64,000 bases of DNA from Flavobacteriales bacterium (GCA_016124845.1 WGMW01000005.1:1-64000); one strand, 5' to 3'; positions 43,334-53,950 are shown, counted from the stretch's first letter. Numbers and translations are program-made. The notes: generated from the letters alone by a model not told the origin.

Positions 43334-46300
43334 ATGAAACCTCCAATACTAACCATTCTACTGTCGTTTTTATTCTTTAATTCCCTTGGCCAGAACTGGT
43401 TGAAAGGGGTTGGAGGTGCTGGAAATGATGAAGCACTGGACATCACATTGGATGATCAGGGAAACTACCTTGTTTCCGGATTTTTCTCGTACAATGTGGA
43501 TTTCGATGGTACCATTTTAAATTCCGTAGGAGAAATTGATGCGTTTATTGCGCAAACAAATTCGCAAGGGAATATTAGTTGGGTTAAACAGTTCGGTGGA
43601 ACTGGAAGTGACGCAGCTTACGCGAATGATCGCGATGCCAATGGCAACATCTTCGTGTCCGGCTACTTCTCAGGAACAATGACCGTGGATGGAACCACAC
43701 TTGTTTCGAACAACAGTTCCCAAGACGTATTCCTTGCCAAGCTCGACCCGACCGGAAACCTTATTTGGATAAGAACATTTGGCGGTGTTGACCACGATTT
43801 CGTTTACGATCTGGCGGTTGATCAGGCCGGAAATGCCATCATAACCGGAAATTTCAAGGGAACCATTACCGTAGGTCCTGATACGTACAGTTCCGTCATT
43901 GACCCGGAAGACAACCAACCATCATACGACATTTTCGTGGTGAAATACGATACTGATGGCAATGTCCTTTGGTCAAAACATGGGCAAGCCGACCATGATG
44001 ACCGTGGAACTGGTCTGGCCGTAAATGGAAGCAACCAAATTGCGCTCATCGGGCAGTTCTCAGACACACTAACGTTGGCCAACACATATCCCAATCAAGT
44101 GTACAATACTGGTTTTGTCATGATGTTCGATTCGGATGGTGATGAGCTCTGGATGCGTAAGATGAGCGCAAGCATGTGCATTCCGTACGATATCGTTTTC
44201 TATCAGGATTCGTTGATGTACATAACCGGAGATTTTACCGGTCAACTTGCCATTTTCACCACACCGCTTACCACTACCACCTCCCAATATCTGAGCAAGG
44301 TCTTTCTAACCAAAATGAACACCGAAGGTGATGTGCTGTGGCTTGAGAATGACGGATCCGAAACACAGGTCAGTTCGCGCGCTGTAGATGTGGATGCAAA
44401 TGGGAATGCCTACATGGCCGGCTATTTCAAGTGTCGCATGGACGAGTATTCCCAACAGTATGGCGATGGCGTGTTCTACTCGGCCGATCGTAGGGATGTA
44501 TTTGTGACACAATATTCCGCAACAGGAACTCGGAATTGGGAGCGACAGTTCGGTGGACCTGGAGACGATGTGGCCTGGGACATGGTCCTTCAAGGGTCAC
44601 AACCGATAGTTGTAGGTGCATTCTCAAAATACTTCCACGCTCCGGATGGAGGCAATTTTCTGCCGACCGGTTGGACAACGGACCAATTGCTCTTCTTGCC
44701 CAACCCACCATCAATGAACTATTGTTCAGACTCTGATTATGGCTCATTTGCTACGATAGAAAGCACTGGTCATCAGGATATTCTCATCGCGAAACCTGTC
44801 GATCTTAGCCGTGAGCCTTATGACTATTTCAGCAGGAGTGGCAACAACTGTGTCCGAGACTTCCTTACACCATGCATTAACGGCAGCTGCCCAGATACGA
44901 TTCAAAGCTGCGAAGTTGTCGACCTCCAGTATGAGTCGGTTTCGGGAACAAATGGATTCATTGGTCCTATCTACGACCTCTTATGGTCCACCGGTAGCAC
45001 CGAGACGTCCATCGAGGGACTTGGCACCGGAGCCTATTGGCTTCAGGTAAGTCGGGATGACAACTGTTACTCGTCCTCCGACACGGTAGTGGTCATTGTA
45101 GATGATACACCAGACCCACCACTCATATCTGATGATGTGATCGTGAACACAACGACTGCCTCACCAGAGAGGATCTTCGTCTGCTTCCCAGACACCGTTC
45201 AGTTGACAATGAGTGGCATTGACACGGTCAATAATCTCTATGGTTGGTCTTGGTCATCAAGTCAGATACAACATCCGTTCTTAGATACAACCGTTACCAC
45301 ATCGGGTCTTTACACGGCTCATCAACTATCGCCAGCGGGATGTGAAAGCACGACCGATGTTCTGGTTCACATTGATGATTGGGCCAATGAAGACACGCTT
45401 GATCCATACATTCTCATCGGAACAAGTGCACTCGGTCTGTCTCAAACGGACACATTGACCGTTTGTCAGGGAGACCTGATTCAGTACTTGGTCATCGACA
45501 GCTCACATTATCAAACAGTAGGGCTTTCCATGCCATATTTCTCCTCCGATTGGAGCATCAGTTTTCCCAACATTCCTTCATCCCTCACGCATTTTGATTG
45601 GTATGAGAATGAACCCGGTGACCTTGATACTTGGATGATGGGCAACTCTTTCATTGCAACACAATCAACCTGGGTTATTCTTGATGTGGAACTTATGGAC
45701 CATTGCAATACGGACACTTCCACATACATCCTTCATCATGAGTTCTATCTCGATGTAACCCATTTCAGTACGCAGGAATCCGGTAATCACAGAATGTGTC
45801 CTGGAGACACGGTTCAAATTGAGGTCAGCGGGGGAGATTTCTATCATTGGGCAGGACCTGGAATAATCAGCCCGGATACGTTGAGTTCCGTGCTTGCGAA
45901 TAGCGCAGGAACTTATCAATGGACAGCATCTGTGCTCACGCCATCCGGAAGCACGTGCAGCAAGTCGGATACATTTCTTATTCGCAATCTCGAGGCTCCG
46001 GACATCACCATGATTCCTTCAAACGGTGTCATTTGTCCCGGAGATTCTGTTCAGATGATCGCGCCTGCGGGAAGCAATTATCAATGGATCGGTCCGAACA
46101 ATGCCGTGGTCGGTTCCACGCAGATCATCTGGGCCACCACTCCGGGTTTTTATTTCTGCGAGATGGTGAATCCCGGAGGATGCTTCCTCATATCGAATGA
46201 GGTGGAGGTTCGCGGGTTCAATACCCCGTATTTGTCAGCCGAACCACAGCAGACCATTTGCGAGGGAGGGACCGTAACGCTTACCGTATTTGCGAATGAG

Positions 46301-48565
46301 GGTTCCATTTTAGACTGGCCTTCGCCATTGGTGGACAGCCTCTTTGAACAGGAGATCCATCAGGCCGGGTACTACGAAGTGACGGCAACCTTTTGCGGAA
46401 TCACAGACACACTTGGAATTACGGTCATCGATGTATCACCGGAAGTGGATCTGAACATTGCGGGTTATGACACCATCTGCGCCAGCGAAGTGCTGGAGGT
46501 TCAAGCTCCACAGGGTTACTATTCGTATGAGTGGAATAACGGATCGCAGGACGTGGAAATTGAGGTCACTCAATCTGGAATGTATTTCCTTACAGCAGAA
46601 AACTTTGATGGATGTATCGGACACTCAGATACACTTTTTGTTGATGTTCTTCCTGCCCCAGACCCACCGGTCTTGTCAGACACCACCGTATGCCTCAATG
46701 GGAGCGCCACCTCCTATACACTGACGAATGCGCAGCCTACCTACTGGTTTACCGAACAGATGGATTCACTCGGTATCCTTCCTTCCATCTCTTCAGATTC
46801 TGTTGCTGCTGACCTCATGTTCTTTGGTGCCCATTTTAACGGAGAGTGCTTCAGCGTACTCGATACCGCCTCCGTCAACTTGTTCGAAGGGGTGGAACCA
46901 CCTCTAATTTCGGGGTCTACCACACTTTGCCCGGGGGATTCGTTGAATCTGAGTACAGACTCCACCCAAAGCATCAGCTATTATTGGCGACTGCCCGATT
47001 CAACATTGGTAAATGGAACGATGCTAAGTCTGATGGCACCGGATTCTGGATCTTACACTCTTTTTGCACAGCATCCCGTTTGCGGAGTACAGTCTGTAAG
47101 CGAAACTGTTCAGATGGTAGCTCCTTCCGATTTTTCCATTCTGTTTTTGACTGGCGACTCTCTGAACTGCCTCGGAGATTCGGTTTGGCTGAATGTTTCA
47201 GGTTCTTTCTCCCAACTTACGTGGCTCCCCTCTCAATCTAACTTAGATTCCATTCTGATCGTTGACGATGAAGCATTATGGGCATCCGTAACCGACACCA
47301 ACGGCTGCGTTTTAAGTACCGATACCCTTCAGATACAATTTGAAACCCCACCTTCCGCACTGGTCTTGCCTACTGACACGATCTGCGAAGGAGAAACTGC
47401 CATCCTGGATCTTATATCAAGTGGTACACTTTTGCTGGACAACGGACTGATCCAGGATTCGATCGCCATTCCTTTCGTATCAGAAATCCTATCCGCAGAC
47501 ACAGAATTCGTCTTTCTACTTGAAAGTTCGTTCGGATGCCTGTCTCCTCCGATGAACTGGCAGATCATCGTGACCCAGACCCCTGAATCGCTGGATATCT
47601 CAGGTGTAACTCCACTTTGCGAAGGAGACCAGCTTCAATTGAGCGTTTCTCCTTCTGGTATCGGAACAGTTGTCTTTTTCGATGAATTGTCAGACACCTT
47701 GGGAATCGCCACCAACGGGCAGTTACAGATAGACAGTGTTTCGGAAGGAAGCCTTTACGGAGGTGTTTACGCCACGCTCAATATTGCGGGCTGCATGGTT
47801 CAATCAGACCTCTTGGAAATAGACATCCTTCCGATTCCCGACAATCCAAATCTGATCATGTCAGGTAATGGTTGTCCTGAAGACACCGTTCTTCTGTACG
47901 CATCCGACACGATAGGTCTCACCTTCCATTGGACCGGAACCAACGGATTCAGTTCAGACACAAGTGTATTGGTATTCGATCCGATCCAGCCCAACGAGCA
48001 AGGAGTCTATTCACTTCAGGTCGGGCAGGACGGGTGTTTTTCTGACACTACTTCCATTGACATCTCCATTGCTCCTGTTCCCGATGTAGAGTTGATTCCC
48101 GACACGATCATTTGTTTCAATGATGAGATAGAACTGATACTGAACCAGTCTTACGACCAAATACTGTGGTCAACCAATGAAACGACTGAGATCATTTCAG
48201 TTTCAGATTCCGGTGTTTACTGGGTAACTGTTACCAACGAGTTCGGGTGTTCCGACTCGGACACAACGGTTGTTGAAACCGTTATTTGTAACGTGGTCAC
48301 CACCAACATCATTACACCTAACGGAGATGGATTCAACGATGTATTTAAACTGGATGCGAATGGGCTTACGCAATTACACGTTCAAATATTCACTCGGTTC
48401 GGAAAACTGATCTACGAATGGAGAACACTTGACGGTGCTTGGGACGGGACCACACAGGACACGCGGCTCAGTGTTTCTGAAGGCACCTATTATTTTGTCG
48501 GAAACTACTTGGATGTTTCTGGAGAAACTGGCACGAAAAAGGGTTTTATCCAAGTAATACGCTGA
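43334..48565 (+). CDS. Giant secreted adhesin-like protein with SBBP repeats, Ig-like modules and T9SS type B sorting domain
   Basis: 1743 residues. Short signal (PPILTILLSFLFFNSLGQ), then about eight SBBP-type repeats to ~430, each near DxxGNxxVSGxFxGT (DDQGNYLVSGFF, DANGNIFVSGYFSGT, DQAGNAIITGNFKGT), predicted to form a beta-propeller. From ~490 to ~1640 come about a dozen Ig/PKD-like modules marked by CPGDSVQ, CEGGTVTL, CEGDQLQL-type sequences. The last ~90 residues (ITPNGDGFNDVFKL ... GTYYFVGNYLDVSG ... KKGFIQVIR) are the gliding-motility-associated C-terminal domain used as the type B sorting signal. Monocistronic. Confidence 0.9.
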   Translation: MKPPILTILLSFLFFNSLGQNWLKGVGGAGNDEALDITLDDQGNYLVSGFFSYNVDFDGTILNSVGEIDAFIAQTNSQGNISWVKQFGGTGSDAAYANDRDANGNIFVSGYFSGTMTVDGTTLVSNNSSQDVFLAKLDPTGNLIWIRTFGGVDHDFVYDLAVDQAGNAIITGNFKGTITVGPDTYSSVIDPEDNQPSYDIFVVKYDTDGNVLWSKHGQADHDDRGTGLAVNGSNQIALIGQFSDTLTLANTYPNQVYNTGFVMMFDSDGDELWMRKMSASMCIPYDIVFYQDSLMYITGDFTGQLAIFTTPLTTTTSQYLSKVFLTKMNTEGDVLWLENDGSETQVSSRAVDVDANGNAYMAGYFKCRMDEYSQQYGDGVFYSADRRDVFVTQYSATGTRNWERQFGGPGDDVAWDMVLQGSQPIVVGAFSKYFHAPDGGNFLPTGWTTDQLLFLPNPPSMNYCSDSDYGSFATIESTGHQDILIAKPVDLSREPYDYFSRSGNNCVRDFLTPCINGSCPDTIQSCEVVDLQYESVSGTNGFIGPIYDLLWSTGSTETSIEGLGTGAYWLQVSRDDNCYSSSDTVVVIVDDTPDPPLISDDVIVNTTTASPERIFVCFPDTVQLTMSGIDTVNNLYGWSWSSSQIQHPFLDTTVTTSGLYTAHQLSPAGCESTTDVLVHIDDWANEDTLDPYILIGTSALGLSQTDTLTVCQGDLIQYLVIDSSHYQTVGLSMPYFSSDWSISFPNIPSSLTHFDWYENEPGDLDTWMMGNSFIATQSTWVILDVELMDHCNTDTSTYILHHEFYLDVTHFSTQESGNHRMCPGDTVQIEVSGGDFYHWAGPGIISPDTLSSVLANSAGTYQWTASVLTPSGSTCSKSDTFLIRNLEAPDITMIPSNGVICPGDSVQMIAPAGSNYQWIGPNNAVVGSTQIIWATTPGFYFCEMVNPGGCFLISNEVEVRGFNTPYLSAEPQQTICEGGTVTLTVFANEGSILDWPSPLVDSLFEQEIHQAGYYEVTATFCGITDTLGITVIDVSPEVDLNIAGYDTICASEVLEVQAPQGYYSYEWNNGSQDVEIEVTQSGMYFLTAENFDGCIGHSDTLFVDVLPAPDPPVLSDTTVCLNGSATSYTLTNAQPTYWFTEQMDSLGILPSISSDSVAADLMFFGAHFNGECFSVLDTASVNLFEGVEPPLISGSTTLCPGDSLNLSTDSTQSISYYWRLPDSTLVNGTMLSLMAPDSGSYTLFAQHPVCGVQSVSETVQMVAPSDFSILFLTGDSLNCLGDSVWLNVSGSFSQLTWLPSQSNLDSILIVDDEALWASVTDTNGCVLSTDTLQIQFETPPSALVLPTDTICEGETAILDLISSGTLLLDNGLIQDSIAIPFVSEILSADTEFVFLLESSFGCLSPPMNWQIIVTQTPESLDISGVTPLCEGDQLQLSVSPSGIGTVVFFDELSDTLGIATNGQLQIDSVSEGSLYGGVYATLNIAGCMVQSDLLEIDILPIPDNPNLIMSGNGCPEDTVLLYASDTIGLTFHWTGTNGFSSDTSVLVFDPIQPNEQGVYSLQVGQDGCFSDTTSIDISIAPVPDVELIPDTIICFNDEIELILNQSYDQILWSTNETTEIISVSDSGVYWVTVTNEFGCSDSDTTVVETVICNVVTTNIITPNGDGFNDVFKLDANGLTQLHVQIFTRFGKLIYEWRTLDGAWDGTTQDTRLSVSEGTYYFVGNYLDVSGETGTKKGFIQVIR

Positions 48566-48600
48566 TTATTATTTGCTGTAAATCGGATCAACCACAACAT

Positions 48601-48608
48601 TACCTTTG
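48601..48608 (+). promoter_or_regulatory. -7 box TACCTTTG of the tRNA-Leu gene
   Basis: Exact TAnnTTTG ending nine bases before the mature tRNA 5' end. The nearest TTG (48573-48575) is 25 bases upstream, somewhat long for a -33 box. Confidence 0.55.
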
Positions 48609-48616
48609 CACCGCAG

Positions 48617-48698
48617 GCCCTGGTGGCGGAATTGGTAGACGCGCACGTTTCAGGTGCGTGTGCCGCAAGGCGTGTGGGTTCGACTCCCACCTCGGGCA
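48617..48698 (+). tRNA. tRNA-Leu (anticodon CAG)
   Basis: A cloverleaf can be drawn with a long class II variable arm (TGCC-GCAA-GGCG). The D-arm is GGCGGAATTGGTAGACGC, the anticodon loop TTCAGGT sits on a CACGT/GCGTG stem, and the T-arm is GTGGG-TTCGACT-CCCAC. The acceptor stem GCCCTGG/CTCGGGC has one mismatch and one G-T pair. CCA is not encoded. It decodes CUG. A terminator follows 13 bases later. Confidence 0.95.
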
Positions 48699-48711
48699 CT
48701 TGTGAACAACG

Positions 48712-48745
48712 CAATGGGGACTTCTGGTCCCCATTGTCCGTTTTT
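48712..48745 (+). terminator. Terminator after tRNA-Leu
   Basis: Perfect 9-bp stem CAATGGGGA / TCCCCATTG with a 7-base loop, followed by TCCG and five T. Confidence 0.8.
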
Positions 48746-48818
48746 GGCTTTCCGTAACTTTATAATATCGAAACCCGGAAATCGTTCTATCTGGCGGTTT
48801 TGCCAAAAACATCCGAGA

Positions 48819-49487
48819 ATGAAAAAATCACTTGTCATACTCATAATGATAGCGTTCGTCAGTAATGCTGTCTTTGCTCAGGATAAGAAGGATAAAAGCG
48901 GGTTTAAACTCGTGCGCTTCAATAACATCACGGAAATAACGGCCGGTTTTCAGATCGGTAAAACGTCAAGGGTCACTTCGTTTGATGGTGGAACTTCCGA
49001 AACCAATGTGGCCGGCTACAAGATCCCTGCTCCGCGGTTGGCCAGTTCATTTGGAATCCTCATCGGTGAAATATTTTACATGGGAGCAGGAGCCGCGTAC
49101 ACATTTCAGGCTCAGGAAGGCAACAATCCGCAAGGACAGCAGGTTTCCGTTTTCGGGCAATCGCGCCTCAACTTTGCACGCGGTCGCATACGGCCATTTG
49201 CCGATTTCAAGGGCGGTTACCAATTCGCCTCCTTCAAAGAAGCCAGCCAAGCGCTGGATCCCGATTGGTACAAATGGGATGGCTTTTTCCTGGAGCCTTC
49301 TCTCGGGCTTTCCTTCAAATTAGGCGGGCACGCCCTGCTGAACACATCGCTCGGCTACCAGTTCGTCAATGCCGGAAATCGCATTGAGCAGACCATTCAG
49401 GACGAAAATGGGAATACGCTCGTCAATGCGGTACTCCAAGAAAAATATCACCGCTTTCTATTGTCGGTCGGATTCACGTTTCAGTAA
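48819..49487 (+). CDS. Outer-membrane beta-barrel protein
   Basis: 222 residues from ATG 48819, which begins a signal peptide (MKKSLVILIMIAFVSNAVFAQ); a longer frame from 48654 runs through the tRNA and is rejected. Alternating strands (ITEITAGFQIGKTSRVTSF, FGILIGEIFYMGAGAAYTF, NFARGRIRPFADFKGGYQF, HRFLLSVGFTFQ) end in an aromatic residue, as in OmpA/OmpW-like small barrels. No specific family recognised. It converges on the metallophosphoesterase gene with 3 bp between stops. Confidence 0.8.
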   Translation: MKKSLVILIMIAFVSNAVFAQDKKDKSGFKLVRFNNITEITAGFQIGKTSRVTSFDGGTSETNVAGYKIPAPRLASSFGILIGEIFYMGAGAAYTFQAQEGNNPQGQQVSVFGQSRLNFARGRIRPFADFKGGYQFASFKEASQALDPDWYKWDGFFLEPSLGLSFKLGGHALLNTSLGYQFVNAGNRIEQTIQDENGNTLVNAVLQEKYHRFLLSVGFTFQ

Positions 49488-49490
49488 GGC

Positions 49491-50201
49491 CTAATCAATA
49501 TTCCTTTGTTTGAAAAGCTGCCCGCTATCAAGGTCATAGCATAATAACCGACCATATTCCTTGCCGAGGTAGGCGTGCGAACAGCCATTGTCCAAACAGA
49601 TGGATTTTGCACCCGCAGCAACTGCTTCCTTTATCTTAGAAAACTTGGTGGGTGTGTGTCCGAAAAAGACGCGTCTCTTATTGAATTTCTTCGCCAAATT
49701 GAAGTTGCGCATCCATGCCATAGCATGCGTATCGGTCAACGGTTTGTCAATATTGAGATTGAAACCTGCGTGCACCAGATAGAAATCATCCAATTCGTAA
49801 TAGTAAGGTAGCGAACGGATAAAGCGGAACACGCGCTTTCGGATCCGTTTGTTCTTGTTCAGAAGATCCAACGAGTTTCGCGACCTGAGCAGCAACTTCA
49901 ATTGTTCAGGCCGCTCGCGCAGAATATGCAACACGGTTTCCTCATGGTTTCCCATCAACGGGAAAACGTTGTAGCCGTCTTCCTGCAATTGCAGCACATG
50001 ATCGATCACCTCTTTACTTCGCGGGCCGCGATTGATGAAATCGCCCAGCAGAAACAACTGGTCGTCTTTTGTGAGTTTGACCTTTTCGAGCAGTTTTTTG
50101 AACGTGATGGCGCAGCCGTGAATGTCTGTGATCACCAACCTGCGTCCACCGTTCTCTGGTGACCTCACCTTTCTTCCTACCATCTTCGATGTCTTCGCCA
50201 T
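49491..50201 (-). CDS. Metallophosphoesterase (Ser/Thr phosphatase-1-like)
   Basis: 236 residues, no signal peptide. Metal ligands are visible: Asp26 and His28 in DIHG, Asp54 in GDFINRG (53-59), Asn85-His86 in GNHE (84-87), and later His residues in DDFYLVHAGFNLN and VFFGHTPTKF. This is the bacterial PrpA/ApaH-like group acting on phosphoproteins or nucleotides. Its ATG overlaps the stop of the DUF5686 gene by one base (TGATG), so the two are translationally coupled. Confidence 0.9.
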   Translation of the reverse strand: MAKTSKMVGRKVRSPENGGRRLVITDIHGCAITFKKLLEKVKLTKDDQLFLLGDFINRGPRSKEVIDHVLQLQEDGYNVFPLMGNHEETVLHILRERPEQLKLLLRSRNSLDLLNKNKRIRKRVFRFIRSLPYYYELDDFYLVHAGFNLNIDKPLTDTHAMAWMRNFNLAKKFNKRRVFFGHTPTKFSKIKEAVAAGAKSICLDNGCSHAYLGKEYGRLLCYDLDSGQLFKQRNID

Positions 50202-52600
50202 CAGAAGCCGATCTTCATGCTGAGTTTGAACGCAAGATTGTCAAATTGATTCGAAAATGAATACGCTCCGTAGCGGTAAAACACGCCACCACCAATTCCG
50301 AGAAAGTTCACTTTTATCAGGTCTTCGATCATGATTCCCGTCTCAAAAAAACCTTTGTGCATGTCCTGAATTTTGAGTCCGGTGTGAAGCTGTGGCTTTG
50401 TGAGCCAACCGATACCGAACGAGTTGACCCAATGGAATTCGGGACGGATCCAGTTGATGCCCGTTTTGACAGACCCGAAATTGTGTCGTTGATGCAATGC
50501 CACTTGGTACTGGTTCAGGAACTCGTTGGATCGCATGGTCTGAAATGAGTTGGGCGAGAAAACCGAGAAATCCTGAAAGTTGAACTGAGGCGTGTACATT
50601 TTCAAGTATGGAACCGCCTGTGAGATCCAGCCTGCACTGAGTTGCCAATGCTCCATCCCGACTTTTCGGATGCGGAATTTGCCTTGCAATTTGAGGTCGG
50701 CTTTCCAGTAATCGTAATCGGACGACAGAATTCCTTTCAGCCCTTTGGTGGCCGAAACCCAAAGAACGACTGCGCCTCTATCCTGCACAATTTCTCTTCC
50801 GCCCAAGCGCATCTTCTTCTCAAATGGCGCAAATCGGAAGCCGACCCGCACCTCCGCAAACTGATACTTGTTAATGCTGTCCGTGGAATTCTCCGGAACA
50901 TAACGGTAATTGTGCCTGCTCTGTGCATCCTGATGGCGGAACTGCGCCTCGAAATGCCAACCGCGCAACGGATTGATGCGCACGCCAGCATTCCAACCGT
51001 TCATCAGATCCATGCGCTCCACCACAAGGTCGCGGTACATCTGGTTCAACGCCTTCGCGTCATCCACCAGAAATTCCTGCGCACCGATCTCGCGCACATC
51101 ATGGTAATATGCTCCGCGAAGCTGAAGACCGAGATTCTGGTGAAGTGTAAAAACCGCATCGCCTCCATATTTCGCTTCCTTGTCTCGAAAACCATAAGCC
51201 ACATACGCCCCGAAATTGGCCCATTTTATCAGATTGGGAGCCGTGTGCAGTCCCACGCCCAAGCGGAATCCCTCATACTCGTTGTAATCGATGATCTTAT
51301 CGAGATCCAATTCAACCGGTCCAATTGGAAAACGGCCTGTTGCTGCCGCGATCAGCAAACGGATGCGCCTGTCGAGTTTCATCTCCTTGCCGATGCTATC
51401 GATGACATGATAGGTGCGCAATTCCTTGTCCGATAAAGGCGTTTCGCGTTCCGCATTCCAGAAGGCCGAATCCTTCTTGTGCGCCATCGCTTGCAGCTCC
51501 AACGTGTTGCTGCTTATGTCAACCGCACGCACCTTATCGGTCAGGTCAATGTCCTTGTTGAAAGTGGTACTCACACCTTTGATGTGAAACCCACCGAGGT
51601 TAAGTCCCAGCATTTTCAGGTCGGTATTCAACTGCGTGGGGAACCACGTTTCGCCATTCAGTTTCTCGTATTTGTGTTGCACCTTGACCTCCACGCCCTG
51701 CGCATCCACCACGGTAGCGGTGGCGTTCATCAATGCAAAATCGCTCATGTTCACATGCAGCATTCCGCGCAGCGCATCGAACTTCTTTCCCTTTTTTGGT
51801 TGGTAACTCAGAATGATGACCGTGTCCTGCGCCTCCATCAGCGTGTCTTCGATATTGAAGAAATAGCGGTTCCAACTGTTCGGACTGATCGGTCCGAGAT
51901 ACGCCTGTTCGCCCAGCGAGAAATAATCCTTGTAAAAACTGAACGATTGCATCTGGCTGATGAGCATGGCAAACTGCGGATTCTTCATGCCCGAAAACCG
52001 CGTGGCCTCCACGTTATCGGTGTATTTGCCGTTGCGAAATTTCCGCTCGTACACGTTCTCCGACATCATGATGTGCTGGCGGTCCATCAGCTTGCGAATG
52101 GCCACAACCATGGTGTCTTCCGCGCTACGTTTATTGGTCACGGCCGTGTCCTCATCCAACGTGAAAATGGTCTTCTCGTAAGCCGTGTAGGTGAAATAAG
52201 GAAGGTTGCCGGGGTCGTTCTTCTTTCGGTTTTCCACTACGTGGCGAATGATCCGATCAGCAGGATTTTCACCTGGATAAACGGTCACTTCCTGTAGTTG
52301 CGTATTGCTTCGCGGAAGTTTGAAAACCAGCGTATCGGAAGTATGCCCGACTGGAAAGTTCCGCATTTCATACCCGATGTATTTGATGCGAACATGCGTC
52401 ACCTTTCCATTCGTTTCCACCTTGAAAAACCCGTTGAGGTCGGTGGTTGTGCCGCGCGGGCCATCATTCAGAACCACATGCGCAAACACCAACGGTTCGT
52501 TGGTCAAACTGTCTCGCACAAACCCCGAAATGGTCTGGGCAAAGCCTGAATGAACGCAGAGCAGCAAAAGCACAATGATGGTCGGCAGGCGCATGGCCAC
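50201..52600 (-). CDS. DUF5686 / carboxypeptidase-regulatory-like outer-membrane protein
   Basis: 799 residues: signal peptide ending HSGFAQ, a regulatory-like beta sandwich ~22-105 (ISGFVRDSLTNEPLVFAHVVLND, TTTDLNGFFKVETNG, VRIKYIGYEM), then a large domain with YPGENPADRIIRHVVENRKKND near 108-130, typical of DUF5686. A long barrel-like C-terminal half ends KLSMKIGF. Common in Bacteroidota and of unknown function; probably in the outer membrane. A short in-frame start (MRLP) two codons on is equally possible. Confidence 0.85.
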   Translation of the reverse strand: MAMRLPTIIVLLLLCVHSGFAQTISGFVRDSLTNEPLVFAHVVLNDGPRGTTTDLNGFFKVETNGKVTHVRIKYIGYEMRNFPVGHTSDTLVFKLPRSNTQLQEVTVYPGENPADRIIRHVVENRKKNDPGNLPYFTYTAYEKTIFTLDEDTAVTNKRSAEDTMVVAIRKLMDRQHIMMSENVYERKFRNGKYTDNVEATRFSGMKNPQFAMLISQMQSFSFYKDYFSLGEQAYLGPISPNSWNRYFFNIEDTLMEAQDTVIILSYQPKKGKKFDALRGMLHVNMSDFALMNATATVVDAQGVEVKVQHKYEKLNGETWFPTQLNTDLKMLGLNLGGFHIKGVSTTFNKDIDLTDKVRAVDISSNTLELQAMAHKKDSAFWNAERETPLSDKELRTYHVIDSIGKEMKLDRRIRLLIAAATGRFPIGPVELDLDKIIDYNEYEGFRLGVGLHTAPNLIKWANFGAYVAYGFRDKEAKYGGDAVFTLHQNLGLQLRGAYYHDVREIGAQEFLVDDAKALNQMYRDLVVERMDLMNGWNAGVRINPLRGWHFEAQFRHQDAQSRHNYRYVPENSTDSINKYQFAEVRVGFRFAPFEKKMRLGGREIVQDRGAVVLWVSATKGLKGILSSDYDYWKADLKLQGKFRIRKVGMEHWQLSAGWISQAVPYLKMYTPQFNFQDFSVFSPNSFQTMRSNEFLNQYQVALHQRHNFGSVKTGINWIRPEFHWVNSFGIGWLTKPQLHTGLKIQDMHKGFFETGIMIEDLIKVNFLGIGGGVFYRYGAYSFSNQFDNLAFKLSMKIGF

Positions 52601-52670
52601 AAAGAAAAGAATGATGCAGATGCGTTAGCTTTATGTCCTTGAAATCAGCCGCACCAATTTTCGAAGAGGC

Positions 52671-53939
52671 ATGACATCGCAACGTAAAAGACGATTCCCT
52701 TTCATGGCTGTCATCTTTTTTGCGCTGGCAGTTTTCTTCTGTCCACTTGTTCGGCCAGTTTTCGGGTTAGATGCAACTACAGAAACCGCTGCTCTGCACC
52801 TTTATTATTGGAGCGGAAGCATCCTTTTTCTGCTCCTGGCCATTTTGGAGCTTCCCAAACTTTCACGGGCATTGAAACGATTGGCGCAATACGCGCTGAT
52901 GTTCCTGATCACGCTGATGACAATCGAGGCCGCCAGCGCAATAGTTTACAAATGGAAGTGGGGATATTGGAGCCATCTGGACAACACCAACCTGAACCGA
53001 CATCTGTTTGAGAAACACCCGTACTTGGTGGGGTCGCCAATTGCAAACGCACGCCTACAGCGAGACAGCCTGCTTTATGCGCACAACAGCCACGGTTTTC
53101 GCGGAGCGGAATTCGACCTGAAGAAACCTGCGGGCAAGACCCGAATTGTCACATTGGGCGGTTCCACGACCTACGGAGTCGGTGTGAACAATGAGGAAAC
53201 CTGGCCTTACCTACTGCAGCAACAGTTGGGTTCAGACTTTGAGGTCATCAATATGGGAGTTCCAGGCTACTCGAGTGCCGAAAATCTCATCCAAACGGCA
53301 TTGCTGCTTTCTGATTTCGATGCCGACCTTGTCATTTATCACGTAGGCCTTAACGATCTGCGAAATATGAACGTCCACGATCTGAAAGCCGACTACAGCG
53401 ATTTTCACGCGCCAACGATGTTCAATTCAATGGGACTTTGCCATCTTCAGAATGCACCCATGTTGGCTTCGATACGGCTTCTGCTTATCGGTTTTCAAAA
53501 TATGGGTGTGTTGGAATTCTGTCCAGGGCAAGAACTGACCATCGGCATACAGAAGCACAATGGCGTGGACAAGCATGCACAGGCTATCTACAAACGGAAT
53601 CTGAAAAACATTACCGCGCTTTGCGCTGTTCAAAAGCTCAACGTGCTGTTTGTGCCACAGATCATGTTGGAAGATGTGCTGAAAACAGGCAACTATAGTT
53701 GGTGGATCCCATACGTTCCGAACGACCAGATTGACGATATGATGGCCGCATACAATCAAACGCTGAAAGACGTTGCCGACAGTTCGGAAGCCGCCTTCGC
53801 GTCTTCTGTCCTCGATCACCCTTGGAAAAAAGAAGATTTCGTGGACATGTCGCATTTCAATGGCGAAGCCAATCGGCAATTTGCCAAACTGCTTGTGCCA
53901 GAAGTTATTGCCACCTTACAACCCGATACCATCCAATAA
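52671..53939 (+). CDS. Membrane-anchored SGNH hydrolase-like protein
   Basis: 422 residues. Three hydrophobic helices near 10-30, 44-62 and 70-92, then an extracytoplasmic SGNH domain: GGSTTYG at 163-169 (Ser165), Gly196/Gly199 in NMGVPGY, Asn228-Asp229 in VGLNDL, and DMSH at 392-395 with the catalytic Asp and His. The anchor layout and catalytic spacing differ from the two SGNH proteins at the start of the window. Possible acyl hydrolase or transferase on surface glycans. It ends 11 bp before the oxidoreductase gene. Confidence 0.8.
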   Translation: MTSQRKRRFPFMAVIFFALAVFFCPLVRPVFGLDATTETAALHLYYWSGSILFLLLAILELPKLSRALKRLAQYALMFLITLMTIEAASAIVYKWKWGYWSHLDNTNLNRHLFEKHPYLVGSPIANARLQRDSLLYAHNSHGFRGAEFDLKKPAGKTRIVTLGGSTTYGVGVNNEETWPYLLQQQLGSDFEVINMGVPGYSSAENLIQTALLLSDFDADLVIYHVGLNDLRNMNVHDLKADYSDFHAPTMFNSMGLCHLQNAPMLASIRLLLIGFQNMGVLEFCPGQELTIGIQKHNGVDKHAQAIYKRNLKNITALCAVQKLNVLFVPQIMLEDVLKTGNYSWWIPYVPNDQIDDMMAAYNQTLKDVADSSEAAFASSVLDHPWKKEDFVDMSHFNGEANRQFAKLLVPEVIATLQPDTIQ

Positions 53940-53950
53940 ACCATCATCCC

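Noticed and set aside
48654-48818. N-terminal extension of the beta-barrel gene from 48654
   Set aside because: It would be translated from inside tRNA-Leu and its terminator; the signal peptide begins at 48819.
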